In this document: one piece after another, positions 35,739 through 44,347 of the stretch
How the letters are laid out: every line of letters begins with the position of its first letter
Numbering within the stretch: position 1 is the stretch's first letter
Assembly: GCF_000498575.2 (NCBI RefSeq)
Contig: NZ_AWSQ01000006.1
Coordinates: 62,001-126,000, forward strand
Reading direction: 5' to 3'
Length of the DNA: 64,000 nt
Origin: Pseudomonas taeanensis MS-3
GTDB taxonomy: Bacteria > Pseudomonadota > Gammaproteobacteria > Pseudomonadales > Pseudomonadaceae
Notes under the pieces: generated by a model
Databases searched by the model: none
The model's input: only the letters and a program-made list of their open reading frames with translations
What the model was told of the DNA's origin: nothing
Translations under genes and position numbers: made by a program

Positions 35739-36791
35739 TTAAGGCAGCGCCATTTCTACTCGGTTACGTCCAGCGGACTTGCCCTCGTAGAGCGCATGAT
35801 CGGCCCGCGCAATGGCGTTGCTGAGCACCTCTTCAGCACGATATAGCGTGATGCCGATGGACAGAGTCACGCTGACTTTATTGCCATCATTGTCAATTAC
35901 CAACGCCTGGATCGCCTTGCGTATGCGTTCTGCGCTTGCAGCAGCCTGATCAAGATCGGTTTCCGGCAACACCGCAAGAAACTCTTCACCGCCCCAGCGG
36001 CCAATAAAATCCTGTTCGCGCATTGAGCTTTTGAGTGAATGGCTCACAGCATTGAGCACCCGGTCACCAATATCGTGACCGTACTGATCATTGATCTGCT
36101 TGAAGTGATCTATATCCATCAACATTAGGGTGAGGTTGCTGGGGTGTCGATGGTGCCGCGCCATCTCCTTCTCGATCAGCGCAATCATGTGCCGGCGATT
36201 GAACAGGCCGGTCAACGAGTCTGTCGTTGCCATTCGCGCCAGACTCTTGTGCGCGCGGGTTACCGTGATCACATAGAACAGCGCAAGATAGCTGAACATG
36301 CTGAATACCACGGTCAGGTTGAAAATATGCACACCCAACAGGGCAGTGGATGAAATGGGTTGCAGAGGCTCGATGTACCACATGAGTACATCCAGCCCCA
36401 CATAGTAGACCCACAGGCAAGCGGCGAGTATCCAGGCGCTGCGGGCGCGCATGGTCACGAACAGGGCCGGAATGAACATTAGCAAAAAATAGTGGAAGCC
36501 ACTTTCCCAGCCAACCAGCACCGTTCCCAGCCCTGCGTGCACCAGCACTTCAGTGCGGATCAGCAGGATCGCAAGCCGATTGCGCCGCTGCTTGAACGCG
36601 CGATAGGCGTAGACATACATGGCCACGCTGATCACGTTAATCCAGGCCAGAATGGGTGAGCCCAGAATGAGAAAAATAAAGAAAAAGGCGACATCCACGC
36701 TACCCGCCAACTGGCAGCAGCGCATGGAAAGCTGCCAAAACTGAGGACGAGCGTCGCTCTTGTGAAGATTTTCTGAGTGCATCCCTGGCAT
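35739..36791 (-). CDS. Membrane diguanylate cyclase (GGDEF)
   Basis: Second c-di-GMP synthase in the window, 350 residues. About six membrane segments (roughly residues 30-180, MASE-like) precede a GGDEF domain with GRWGGEEFLAVLP and a full inhibitory RxxD (REQD) five residues upstream. Its sensor part does not resemble the SadC-like one. AAAAGG precedes the ATG at 36791; an ATG three codons later is also possible. It is the last clearly core-like gene before the accessory block. Confidence 0.88.
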   Translation of the reverse strand: MPGMHSENLHKSDARPQFWQLSMRCCQLAGSVDVAFFFIFLILGSPILAWINVISVAMYVYAYRAFKQRRNRLAILLIRTEVLVHAGLGTVLVGWESGFHYFLLMFIPALFVTMRARSAWILAACLWVYYVGLDVLMWYIEPLQPISSTALLGVHIFNLTVVFSMFSYLALFYVITVTRAHKSLARMATTDSLTGLFNRRHMIALIEKEMARHHRHPSNLTLMLMDIDHFKQINDQYGHDIGDRVLNAVSHSLKSSMREQDFIGRWGGEEFLAVLPETDLDQAAASAERIRKAIQALVIDNDGNKVSVTLSIGITLYRAEEVLSNAIARADHALYEGKSAGRNRVEMALP

Positions 36792-37466
36792 CGAACCTTT
36801 TACCTCAAATTCCGGTTATGAGTTCCGGTTTTTATTTAGGTTTACTGCCCGATAACCGGCAGCTGAGGGAACATGAAGTGTAGTTTGATTCGCCTCGGTT
36901 TTTCTAGGCAGTGCCGAGCGTCAGTGATGGGCCGATTCTGTTGAAAAAGTCGGCCTTGGTTGCCACGACGTAAAAGTTGGCACCTGAGATTGAAACCGTA
37001 AAAATCGGCAGCGGTTTGGGCGGGCTCAGATTTTACGTAGCGACGCACAGAAAAGGGGTTTTCATCGGTCACTATTGGGACAGTTCGGGAAAAGCGACCT
37101 TTCAACAGAGTCGGCCGCTAGTGGCTGGTCGTGACGGGGCGCAGTCGGCCCAGGCTGGGTGAAAACGTTTTAGAGCAGGTTTGACAATCAGAACCGGAAC
37201 GAGAACCGCGATCCTACGAAAATTTAAGGCCTGCTGATTAACCCAGTGCTGGGAGATTTTACCTAACAACGCAGACCTCAAACCGGTGCATGCGTTTTCA
37301 CACAGCCTGGATCCGACGCAGCCGGTCAGAAATGGTAAGAACCGGCCAAGAGCTTTCGCTCAAAACGGGCTGAAACTACTGGATAAACCCACTAGCTGGA
37401 TTTAACGCTGACCTGCGACCAACAACTCCTAACTATTTTTCAACTTGTTTTTGGATAGGCCACTGA
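36792..37466. other. Gene-free mosaic of element remnants
   Basis: About 670 nt without a supported gene. It includes an IS-end-like stretch (CTGTTGAAAAAGTCGGC, 36935-36951), unrelated segments rich in CGGC/GGCCG repeats, and a MITE-like copy at 37150-37310. A reverse-strand open frame (36842-37105) has Arg/Gln-rich, non-protein-like composition and is not called. Confidence 0.5.
37150..37310 (+). mobile_element. MITE-like element, copy A
   Basis: A 161-bp element without coding capacity, with inverted ends CCAGGCTGGGTGAAAACG (37150-37167) and CGTTTTCACACAGCCTGG (37293-37310). Its interior matches copy B (44122-44280) over nearly its full length, for example ATTTTACCTA and AACGCAGACCTCAAA. 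Both copies have the same orientation and flank the catabolic operon. End sequences of this kind recall IS elements in Pseudomonas, but the family is unassigned. Confidence 0.7.
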
Positions 37467-38117
37467 TCATTTAAAGTGGTCTAGATGTGCTTTGGTAAAC
37501 TCATGTAGGTAGTGCATGAGCTCGGCAGAAGCACCTACGGCTACGTCTTTGTCCTGATTGACCAAGGCTTGCATCTGTTTGATGTAGAGCTGAGTGCAGT
37601 AGGCTTGATCTTCGCTCGTCGCGTAATAACACCAAAAGCGACGGGAAAGGCCCTGAGTCGTTTTGATAGTAGAGAGAATGAATTCGTTCTTTGAAGAGCG
37701 CGCCAAAATGTGGTGCATGCGCCGTAACAATGCCATGAAACCTTTACGGTCATCGCTCGCCAGGCCTTGAAGCAGCTGGATCACCTCTAGGATGGGCGGC
37801 TTGTCCTCCTCAACAAGACGCTCGACTGCTTTCTCGATACACAGCCGCTCGATCAGCACCCGTGGCTCCAGCAACTTCAACATGGTGAGCGGATTGAGCT
37901 CAGGGATCACCACACCAGCGCGCGACAGACGCACGAGATTCTCGTTTGCAAGCTTCATCAGCGCTTCGCGAACGGGAGTGCGACCCAGTCCTAGATACTC
38001 GCTAATCTCGGTTTCAGTCATGACCGAACCCGGGGCAATCTGGCAATCGACTATCGCCGCCTCAAGTTCGTCATGGGCAATTTCAGCTTTGCTTCGTTTA
38101 TCTACGTTGTTCTGCAT
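37467..38117 (-). CDS. GntR family (FCD) transcriptional regulator
   Basis: Regulator of 216 residues: winged-helix domain with the GntR signature (GSVMTETEISEYLGLGRTPVREAL) and a C-terminal all-helical FCD ligand domain. FCD regulators usually respond to small carboxylates or sugar acids. It is the last gene of the catabolic operon; its start lies 16 nt inside the end of the first enolase-family gene. A palindrome at 43350-43370 is a candidate operator. Confidence 0.88.
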   Translation of the reverse strand: MQNNVDKRSKAEIAHDELEAAIVDCQIAPGSVMTETEISEYLGLGRTPVREALMKLANENLVRLSRAGVVIPELNPLTMLKLLEPRVLIERLCIEKAVERLVEEDKPPILEVIQLLQGLASDDRKGFMALLRRMHHILARSSKNEFILSTIKTTQGLSRRFWCYYATSEDQAYCTQLYIKQMQALVNQDKDVAVGASAELMHYLHEFTKAHLDHFK

Positions 38118-39241
38118 GCGTTGACCAAGTCCCAGTTGAGCTCAAGTCCGAGACCGTGTGCCCCGTCCTCGAGCGTGATCATACCCTGCTCATCTAGGCG
38201 AAGTGGGTTGACCACCAGCTGCCGGCGAAGAATCGATGGACTGGTCGAATACTCCAGTGGCTCGACCCGTGGCTGTGCACAGAGAAACTGGGCGTTTACC
38301 GCAATGGTCAGGTCGGTATTGTAGGCGTGGGGCACGATTCGCTTGCCCTTGGGCGCGAGCAGATCACGCAGTTTCATGACCTCACTGACGCCGCCGAACA
38401 TGGTGATATCCGGCTGGGCGATGTCGAACGCGTCAGCCGCTAAGTAGGGTTGAAACTCCTTGCAGGTGGTGAAGCCCAGATCGCCGACTCCCACCGGGAT
38501 TGCCGTCGAGGACCGCAGCCGACGATGGTCCTGCAGGTTGTCTGCATCGAAGGGGGCTTCGATCCACTTGAAGTCCAGCGCCTGCAGGGTGTCGAGGAAA
38601 GGCTCGAGCTGCTCGAAACGGGTGAATTCCATGGCCACATCCAGCATCAACTCGATCTCGGCGCCGACAAATTCGCGCAGGCTGTGAAGATTCCCGATGG
38701 CCTTCTCCACGTCCTTCCACCAGGGTTCTACGCATATTTTGATGCGCTTGAAACCCTGCTCCAAACAGGCGCTGACTTGCTGCTGAAACAGCTCCTGCTC
38801 TGCCTGCATCGGGTAGATGGTGGCGTACGCTGGTAGGTGTTTGTGCTTCATCCCCCCGAAATAGCTGTGTAAGGGCCGCTTTTCGGAGCGGGCAAACAGA
38901 TCCCACAAGGCAATATCGAGAGCGCTGATGGCATGGATGGCCACACCGTAGCGGCCATGCCAGTTGGTACTCTGGTACATCTTGTTCCACAAGCGGACCG
39001 GGTCATCCAGCACTTCACCGACCAGCACACTGGCCAGCCCCGAAGACAGGTAATTGTAGGGTCGAGACTCAACCAGCGCCTTGATCACCTGCGGTGGAGA
39101 GTCCGTTTCGCCGATACCGTACAGACCGTTGTCCCCGCGAACCACGATCAGGGCATTCTGGTAGCTACCCTCAAAGCGGACGAATTCCGCTTGCGGGTCC
39201 TGCAGACAGATGACCTCGACGCTCTCGACCCTCACGCTCAT
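38102..39241 (-). CDS. Enolase-superfamily protein (MR/MLE-like), copy 1
   Basis: Enolase-superfamily barrel enzyme of 379 residues, of the mandelate racemase / muconate lactonising group by overall form; members abstract a proton alpha to a carboxylate and then eliminate water or racemise. Metal-ligand candidates: Asp in ELMLDVAMEF, Glu in WIEAPFDADN, Asp in VGVGDLGFT; a His occurs in IVPHAYNTDL. The usual KxK on strand 2 is KIC here (FKRIKICVEP). The start overlaps the upstream gene (ATGA). Not classical for any tested family I can name. Confidence 0.82.
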   Translation of the reverse strand: MSVRVESVEVICLQDPQAEFVRFEGSYQNALIVVRGDNGLYGIGETDSPPQVIKALVESRPYNYLSSGLASVLVGEVLDDPVRLWNKMYQSTNWHGRYGVAIHAISALDIALWDLFARSEKRPLHSYFGGMKHKHLPAYATIYPMQAEQELFQQQVSACLEQGFKRIKICVEPWWKDVEKAIGNLHSLREFVGAEIELMLDVAMEFTRFEQLEPFLDTLQALDFKWIEAPFDADNLQDHRRLRSSTAIPVGVGDLGFTTCKEFQPYLAADAFDIAQPDITMFGGVSEVMKLRDLLAPKGKRIVPHAYNTDLTIAVNAQFLCAQPRVEPLEYSTSPSILRRQLVVNPLRLDEQGMITLEDGAHGLGLELNWDLVNACRTT

Positions 39242-40374
39242 CGCCCACCATCCAGGCTGAACTTTCGCCTCTGGTAGATGAAAGGCTCCAACACGTCCCA
39301 ATCCAACTCAACGCCTAGCCCGGGCAAACCGGTAGGGTGAATGAAGCCCTGCTCGTCGGGGCGAAAGACCTGCTTGGCGCCAATTTCATATTTCTCGTAG
39401 GGCGCGGCCTGTTCGAAATATTCGCAGTTGTCATAGGCCAGCATCAGGTGCAGGTTGGCCGCCTGGGTCAGGGTGTAGCCCCAGGACTGCAACTCGGCCT
39501 TCAGACCCTGGGCGCGGGTCACGCCCATTACCTGGGTGGCGCCAGTGTAGCCACCGATGCTGGTGACATCGAAGCGGCTGCGGTCCCAGCAATGGCTCTG
39601 CAAACCGTGCTTGATCAACTGCAGGTTAGGCAGCGAGTTGCCGCCACTGATCACGTCCAGATCCAGGGCCGCGGCGAGCTTCTTATAGCCATCCAGATCC
39701 GAGTCGGGCAGAGGCTCCTCAAAGAACTCCCACTGGTAGCGGTCGAGCAGGCGCCCCATCTGCAGGGCTTCCTGGAAACCGTAGTTGGCGTCGATATCCA
39801 GGCTCCAGCCGATCTCCCGACCAGCGAATTCCTCGTGCAGTGCATGGACCAGGGCCGTGTCCTCGGCGAAGACGCAGCGTGGATGAATCTTGATGGCGTT
39901 GAAGCCCTGGCCCAGCATCCGATGGCAGTAGGTGATGTAGTCATCGACCGTGGCCATGACCGGGCTGGAGGCATAGGCCCGTATCTTGTGCTTGGCGGCG
40001 CCGAGCATCTGGTAGATGGGCAGGTTCAGCGCCTTGGCCTTGGCGTCGTGCAGGGCGATGTCGAACAGCGACATCGACAGGTGCTTGAGCGGCACGTACT
40101 TGCCGGTCATGGCCTTGGCTATCTGCGGTGCCTCGTACAACCCCCTGCCCAACAGGAATGGCGCCATCAGCGCCAGGCTGTGAAAGGCCGTCTGGTCAAA
40201 TTCGTGCTCGGTATAGGTGGTCAGACCTGCGATACCCTGCAAGCCATCATCGAAGGTCAGGCGCGCCACGATCATTGCTTCGTACATGGGCCCTAGGTGA
40301 GAAGACCAGCTGATCTTCTCGCCGTCAGGGCCTATCGCGAAGATTTCGATGTTTTTCACAATAGGCTGAGTCAT
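39238..40374 (-). CDS. Enolase-superfamily protein, copy 2, divergent active site
   Basis: Second enolase-superfamily protein (378 residues), clearly different from copy 1. Motifs: FNAIKIHPRC (KIH in place of KxK), Asp in WSLDIDANYG, Glu in FFEEPLPDSD, but the third metal-ligand site reads ISGGNSLPN (Asn where Glu/Asp is usual), and the region for a catalytic His shows LQSWGYTLTQAANLHL. It may bind substrate differently, act as a dehydratase with altered chemistry, or be a partner subunit. It lies 1 nt from the BCCT stop and overlaps copy 1 by 4 nt. Confidence 0.8.
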   Translation of the reverse strand: MTQPIVKNIEIFAIGPDGEKISWSSHLGPMYEAMIVARLTFDDGLQGIAGLTTYTEHEFDQTAFHSLALMAPFLLGRGLYEAPQIAKAMTGKYVPLKHLSMSLFDIALHDAKAKALNLPIYQMLGAAKHKIRAYASSPVMATVDDYITYCHRMLGQGFNAIKIHPRCVFAEDTALVHALHEEFAGREIGWSLDIDANYGFQEALQMGRLLDRYQWEFFEEPLPDSDLDGYKKLAAALDLDVISGGNSLPNLQLIKHGLQSHCWDRSRFDVTSIGGYTGATQVMGVTRAQGLKAELQSWGYTLTQAANLHLMLAYDNCEYFEQAAPYEKYEIGAKQVFRPDEQGFIHPTGLPGLGVELDWDVLEPFIYQRRKFSLDGGR

Positions 40375-40375
40375 T

Positions 40376-41935
40376 TTAGGCGTGGTCTTCTTTGATGAAC
40401 TTAATGGTAGTGATCATCATCAGCACCATGATGATCATCAGCGGCAACCCGATGATCACCGAGGTCGTCTGCATGGTCTTCAAGCCGCCGAGGAACAGCA
40501 GCGCCAAGGGCAGGACCGCGATGGCGAAGCACCAGAATAAGCGGTTGGAGCGTTGCGGCTCTTGTCCCTCACCCAGTGTTTTGGTAGTCGCACAGGCCAT
40601 CACATAGGCGGCGGAGTCGAAGGTAGTAGCCAGCATGACGATCCCGGATACAGCAACCGCCAATAGCACCAGCCCACTCAGAGGCAGGGTCTTGAACATC
40701 TCGAGAATCGCCGGAGCGACGCCGTTGGCGTTCACCAGCTCGGACAGCGCCAGGGTTTCGGTCATTTGCAAATTGATGCCATAGCCGCCCAACACAATGT
40801 AGAACAGCGCACAGCCCAGGGTGCCGTAGGACAGCATGCCGACAATCACCTCACGGATGGTACGACCGCGGGAAATGCGGGTAACGAACATGCCCATGAA
40901 CGGCGCATAGGCCACCCACCAGGCCCAGTAGAACACCGTCCATGCTTGCGGAAAGCCGCTCTGGTCGACGCTGTCGATCCAGGTGCTCATATGGATGTAG
41001 TTCTCAACCATATAACCGACTGAGTCCATACCCAGGCCCAGGATGAACTTGGTCGGGCCGACGAGCAGGACATAGACCACGATCGCTAGCGTCACCACGG
41101 TAGCGAAAGTGCTCAGGCGCTTGATGCCCTTGGTCAATCCCAGGCCGCTACTGACGGTAAAGACCGCGGTGCAGGTGAGGATGATTGCCATATCCAGGTA
41201 AATGCTACTGCTGATCCCTATCACTTCTGCCAGGGCCCCGCCGATCATCGGTGTGCCCAGCCCCAGCGAGGTGGCGGACGCACCCAGCACGCCGAGAATG
41301 AACAAGTAATTGATGACTGTGCCAACTGGGCCATCGACCAGACCGCCCAGTGCACCGCGGCAAGCCTCGCTGATCTTGTAGATATGCTTCTGGCGCACGT
41401 AGTAGATATACGACATGGCAATGGTTGGGACGCAATAGATGGCCCAGGCAGTAGGCCCCCAATGGAAGATGCCGTAGGCCTGGCCCACGGTGTACATTTC
41501 CTTGCTCTTGGCCTCTATGCCGAACGGGGTCCAGGCGAAATGATAGCCCCACTCCGTACCCGCCCAGAGCATCAGGCCGGAGGCAATGCCGGCGAGAAAC
41601 ACCATGGTGCCCCAACCGAATTTGGTGAATTCCGGGGCAGCATCTTTGTCGGCGCTCAGCTTGATTTCGCCATAGCGGGAGCAAGCCAAAGCGACCATAA
41701 AGATCAGTGAAGTGAGACCTACGCCGAGATAGACGACGTCAAAGGTGTGAGTCACCCACTTGAACAGCGCGTCGATTACGGTTGCGCTGTCCTCCGGGAA
41801 AACCACAAGAGGAATCGCCGCAGCAAAGATGATCAGCAAGCTGACGACCTGCATTTGCCGGTTGGTTTCGATGGGCCTGGCGATACGTTCGACCACACCT
41901 TCCTCGATTGGAATATCCACTGCTTTTATATTCAC
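40376..41935 (-). CDS. BCCT family transporter (CaiT-like)
   Basis: Betaine/carnitine/choline-type transporter of 519 residues and 12 membrane helices. Hallmarks: WTVFYWAWWVAYAPFMGMF followed by RISRGRTIRE, and FHWGPTAWAIY. The latter, with TEWGYHFAWTPFGIE, resembles the carnitine/gamma-butyrobetaine antiporter CaiT more than BetP, so a betaine-like substrate taken up by exchange or symport is plausible. The GTG start at 41935 follows AGAGGTG; an upstream in-frame extension lacks a ribosome site. It transports the probable substrate of this operon. Confidence 0.88.
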   Translation of the reverse strand: MNIKAVDIPIEEGVVERIARPIETNRQMQVVSLLIIFAAAIPLVVFPEDSATVIDALFKWVTHTFDVVYLGVGLTSLIFMVALACSRYGEIKLSADKDAAPEFTKFGWGTMVFLAGIASGLMLWAGTEWGYHFAWTPFGIEAKSKEMYTVGQAYGIFHWGPTAWAIYCVPTIAMSYIYYVRQKHIYKISEACRGALGGLVDGPVGTVINYLFILGVLGASATSLGLGTPMIGGALAEVIGISSSIYLDMAIILTCTAVFTVSSGLGLTKGIKRLSTFATVVTLAIVVYVLLVGPTKFILGLGMDSVGYMVENYIHMSTWIDSVDQSGFPQAWTVFYWAWWVAYAPFMGMFVTRISRGRTIREVIVGMLSYGTLGCALFYIVLGGYGINLQMTETLALSELVNANGVAPAILEMFKTLPLSGLVLLAVAVSGIVMLATTFDSAAYVMACATTKTLGEGQEPQRSNRLFWCFAIAVLPLALLFLGGLKTMQTTSVIIGLPLMIIMVLMMITTIKFIKEDHA

Positions 41936-41988
41936 TTGAGCACCTCTTGTTGTTGTAATTGCCACAGGTTGATTGAGCAACCAGCCAG

Positions 41989-43320
41989 TTAATTGGCTTG
42001 TTGCATCAGATAGGCCATATGTCCGCCTTCGATGACCTGGAAAGTCAGGTCTTCCTTGATCGCCAGCTCAGCCGCCAGGGCGGCCGCACGGCCATACTCA
42101 AAGCACTGCGCGGTGACCCGGCAGCTGGCCAGCGCCTCGTGTTCGCTGCTCAGGCAGCGACCCGCGACAATGATGTTTTTGCCGACCTTGGGCACCAGGG
42201 TGTGAAACGGCACTTCGTAATAGTCCTCGACCAGCCACTCGGTCTTCGGCTTGGCGCCGTAGTGCAGCTCGATCGGCCAGGAGGTCTTGACGATGGCGTC
42301 ACTGAACTTGCGCTTGTTGACCACATCATCATTGGTCAGGCGCGCCACGCCATCGATGGAGCGGGTCTGGCGCACGCCCACTTCAGTGGCGTAGTCGATG
42401 AAGTAGCTGTCTTCGCAACCGGGCACATTGGCCTTCATGAAGTCGAAGAAAGCCTTGGCCTGGTAGATGGAAAACTGCTCCGCCTCGGTGTGGTCGACCG
42501 GGTCTGTAACGTCCAGAGCACGCTTGTCGAAACCGGTGATCTTGGTGGCATTGACCAGCAGCTCACCTGGGTTCACGGTGGGAAATAACCAGACCTTCTT
42601 GCGCAGCAATTCATCCTGGGCTTCCAGCATGCTTACCACCTTGGGTGGCGAGATGGTGTCCTGGCCCCAGTACGCCAAGTACTTCTGCAGGTTAACGTTG
42701 CCTACCTTGAACATCATGGTGGGGTTCTGGATGACTCCGTTATTCCCTTTTGTGGTCTTCAGCCCCATCTTGTAGACCACATCCGCATCGCCGCTGGCGT
42801 CGATGACCTTCTTGGCATAGACCGCGGTGAACCCAGAGCTGGTGTGCAACACCATGCCTTTGAGCTCCTCCTCCTCGGCGATCACATCGATCATCTGGGT
42901 GTGGTAGAGCACGGTGACCCTGGCCGCCCGCAACATGTCGGTCGCGACTTTCTTGTATTTGGCGCAGTCATGGGTGGCGACCCAGGTCTTGCCGTAGATC
43001 TGCGGCTCGGTCAGGCCGCCCTCGCGGTACAGCGCATCGCGAAAGCGTTCGGCGAAACCGAAGATGATCTGTTCGGGCGTTGCTTTATGTGGGTCCTGGA
43101 CCGTCATGTACAGGCCGCAGATGGTGCCGGACAGGCCCGCCACGGCAGCTCCACCGCAGAACCCCAGGCGCTCTATGAGCAGCACGCTGAGCCCGCGCTC
43201 GCCAGCGGTGACAGCTGCGGCAATGCCCGCAGGGCCGCCGCCCACTACCACTACGTCAAAGTGACCAAAGCTGTGCAGGTCGGCCTTGAATCCCGCGGGC
43301 AGATTTCTCGTGTAGGTCAT
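41989..43320 (-). CDS. FAD-dependent oxidoreductase
   Basis: First gene of the catabolic operon, about 443 residues, of the FAD_oxidored family. The FAD-binding motif VVVVGGGPAGIAAAVTAG is near residues 23-40, with ERLGFCGGAAVAG following, and a C-terminal block DYYEVPFHTLVPK ... IIVAGRCLSSEHEALASCR completes the FAD site. It could oxidise an amine, alcohol or alkyl group of the imported compound. Start choice is uncertain: a GTG 12 nt upstream is also possible; neither has a strong ribosome site. Confidence 0.82.
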   Translation of the reverse strand: MTYTRNLPAGFKADLHSFGHFDVVVVGGGPAGIAAAVTAGERGLSVLLIERLGFCGGAAVAGLSGTICGLYMTVQDPHKATPEQIIFGFAERFRDALYREGGLTEPQIYGKTWVATHDCAKYKKVATDMLRAARVTVLYHTQMIDVIAEEEELKGMVLHTSSGFTAVYAKKVIDASGDADVVYKMGLKTTKGNNGVIQNPTMMFKVGNVNLQKYLAYWGQDTISPPKVVSMLEAQDELLRKKVWLFPTVNPGELLVNATKITGFDKRALDVTDPVDHTEAEQFSIYQAKAFFDFMKANVPGCEDSYFIDYATEVGVRQTRSIDGVARLTNDDVVNKRKFSDAIVKTSWPIELHYGAKPKTEWLVEDYYEVPFHTLVPKVGKNIIVAGRCLSSEHEALASCRVTAQCFEYGRAAALAAELAIKEDLTFQVIEGGHMAYLMQQAN

Positions 43321-43349
43321 CTCAACGCTCACTTGTTAAGGAATATCTA

Positions 43350-43370
43350 GAATATATCTTTCATATATTC
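43350..43370. promoter_or_regulatory. Candidate operator upstream of catabolic operon
   Basis: GAATATAT (43350-43357), five-base spacer, ATATATTC (43363-43370): a perfect inverted repeat 18-30 nt upstream of the oxidoreductase start. An AT-rich palindrome at a promoter fits a GntR/FCD binding site, although the usual consensus (TNGTNNNACNA-like) is not seen. Confidence 0.5.
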
Positions 43371-43689
43371 AATGAAACGCCCTTCCCCTAACCTTGTCAA
43401 TGACCGTTGATCCACCTGACCTCTAGCGCAATCGAAGTGCCATGCGATTGCCCTACCGCTTTCCAGGCGCAGATCGCCGGTACTTCCTGGACTGCACCTC
43501 GACGGCAGGGTCCTTTCGCTTAATTGGACGCAGGCGTACGTGTAGGAGATATAAGGCGCCGAGGTTTCGACCAGTCTGGTTTACCTGGCAAGCTATCGGG
43601 GGCTGTCACACTCAACCCAGATAATCTGCAATCGGCACTGAGAACAGCGACATACGAAACACGGCTGACGCGACAACTACCTTGCAAAA

Positions 43690-43889
43690 CGCTGTGCCAG
43701 CTCGGCTATGTGAATGTGCGCTTCCGTGGCCTGGCCAGGAACACGGCGCAACTGATGATGTTCGCGCTGTCAAACCCGTGTATGGCATGCCGGTATTTAC
43801 TGACAAACGTAGGAGGGGTGCGCCTGGAATGCAGGGAATTGCCGCTGCGAAAGCTTGCGGCGACTAAACACCAAGATGTGAGCGGGTGA
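43690..43889 (+). pseudogene. IS5-family transposase C-terminal remnant
   Basis: The frame reads QLGYVNVRFRGLARNTAQLM then FALSNPCMACRYLL. This is the C-terminal block of IS5-type transposases (FGYVKVRYRGLAKNTAQL ... FALSNLWM, from memory). It has no N-terminal catalytic domain and no start, so it is a decayed fragment. Confidence 0.65.
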
Positions 43890-44121
43890 CCTGATCGTTT
43901 CAGGCCAATTCGCCGCTTTCAAAATCGACGAAGAATGAGGTGTTTCATAAGTACATGGCTAGTTGAGCCCCTACCTGGAGGAGACAACTTTGCTGTTTTC
44001 ACACAACCCGGGGCAGAAGTAGACCACTACAATTCGAAACCAGCAGTTACCGACCCAAGGTTTCCAGTGACAACTGGTAGAAACCGGCCAGCCCCTCCAT
44101 TCGTAATCGGCCGCAGTCGAC

Positions 44122-44280
44122 CCAGGCTGGGTGAAAACGTTTTAGAGCGAGTTTGACCGTCATGATCGCAATCAAAATCGCGTTCCCACGCAAAGTACAG
44201 GTCTGCTGAACAACCAAACGCTGACAGATTTTACCTAGCAACGCAGACCTCAAAACGACGCATGTGTTTTCACACAGCCA
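44122..44280 (+). mobile_element. MITE-like element, copy B
   Basis: Second copy of the ~160-bp element: left end CCAGGCTGGGTGAAAACG (44122-44139), right end TGTTTTCACACAGCCA (44265-44280). Its interior is homologous to copy A with many substitutions. Same orientation, 7 kb apart, flanking the five-gene operon. Confidence 0.7.
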
Positions 44281-44347
44281 GCACCCACTGCAAACTTTGC
44301 TCGCTCTAGAGTAAGAACAAGGTTGGGCTATCAAACTCTGATTAGAG

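Larger units (their letters stand above)
43321..44347. other. Gene-free region with IS and MITE remnants
   Basis: About 1 kb upstream of the catabolic operon and downstream of the MFS gene. It contains the operator candidate, an IS5-type transposase remnant (43690-43889), an element-end-like sequence GTTTTCACACAACC (43995-44008), and MITE-like copy B. No intact gene. Confidence 0.6.

Noticed and set aside
36842..37105. Reverse-strand open frame of 87 codons
   Set aside because: Lies in an element-remnant region, Arg/Gln-rich, no ribosome site and no domain.
39337..40296. Forward open frame of 319 codons
   Set aside because: Mirror of enolase-family copy 2; Gly/Gln/His-rich.
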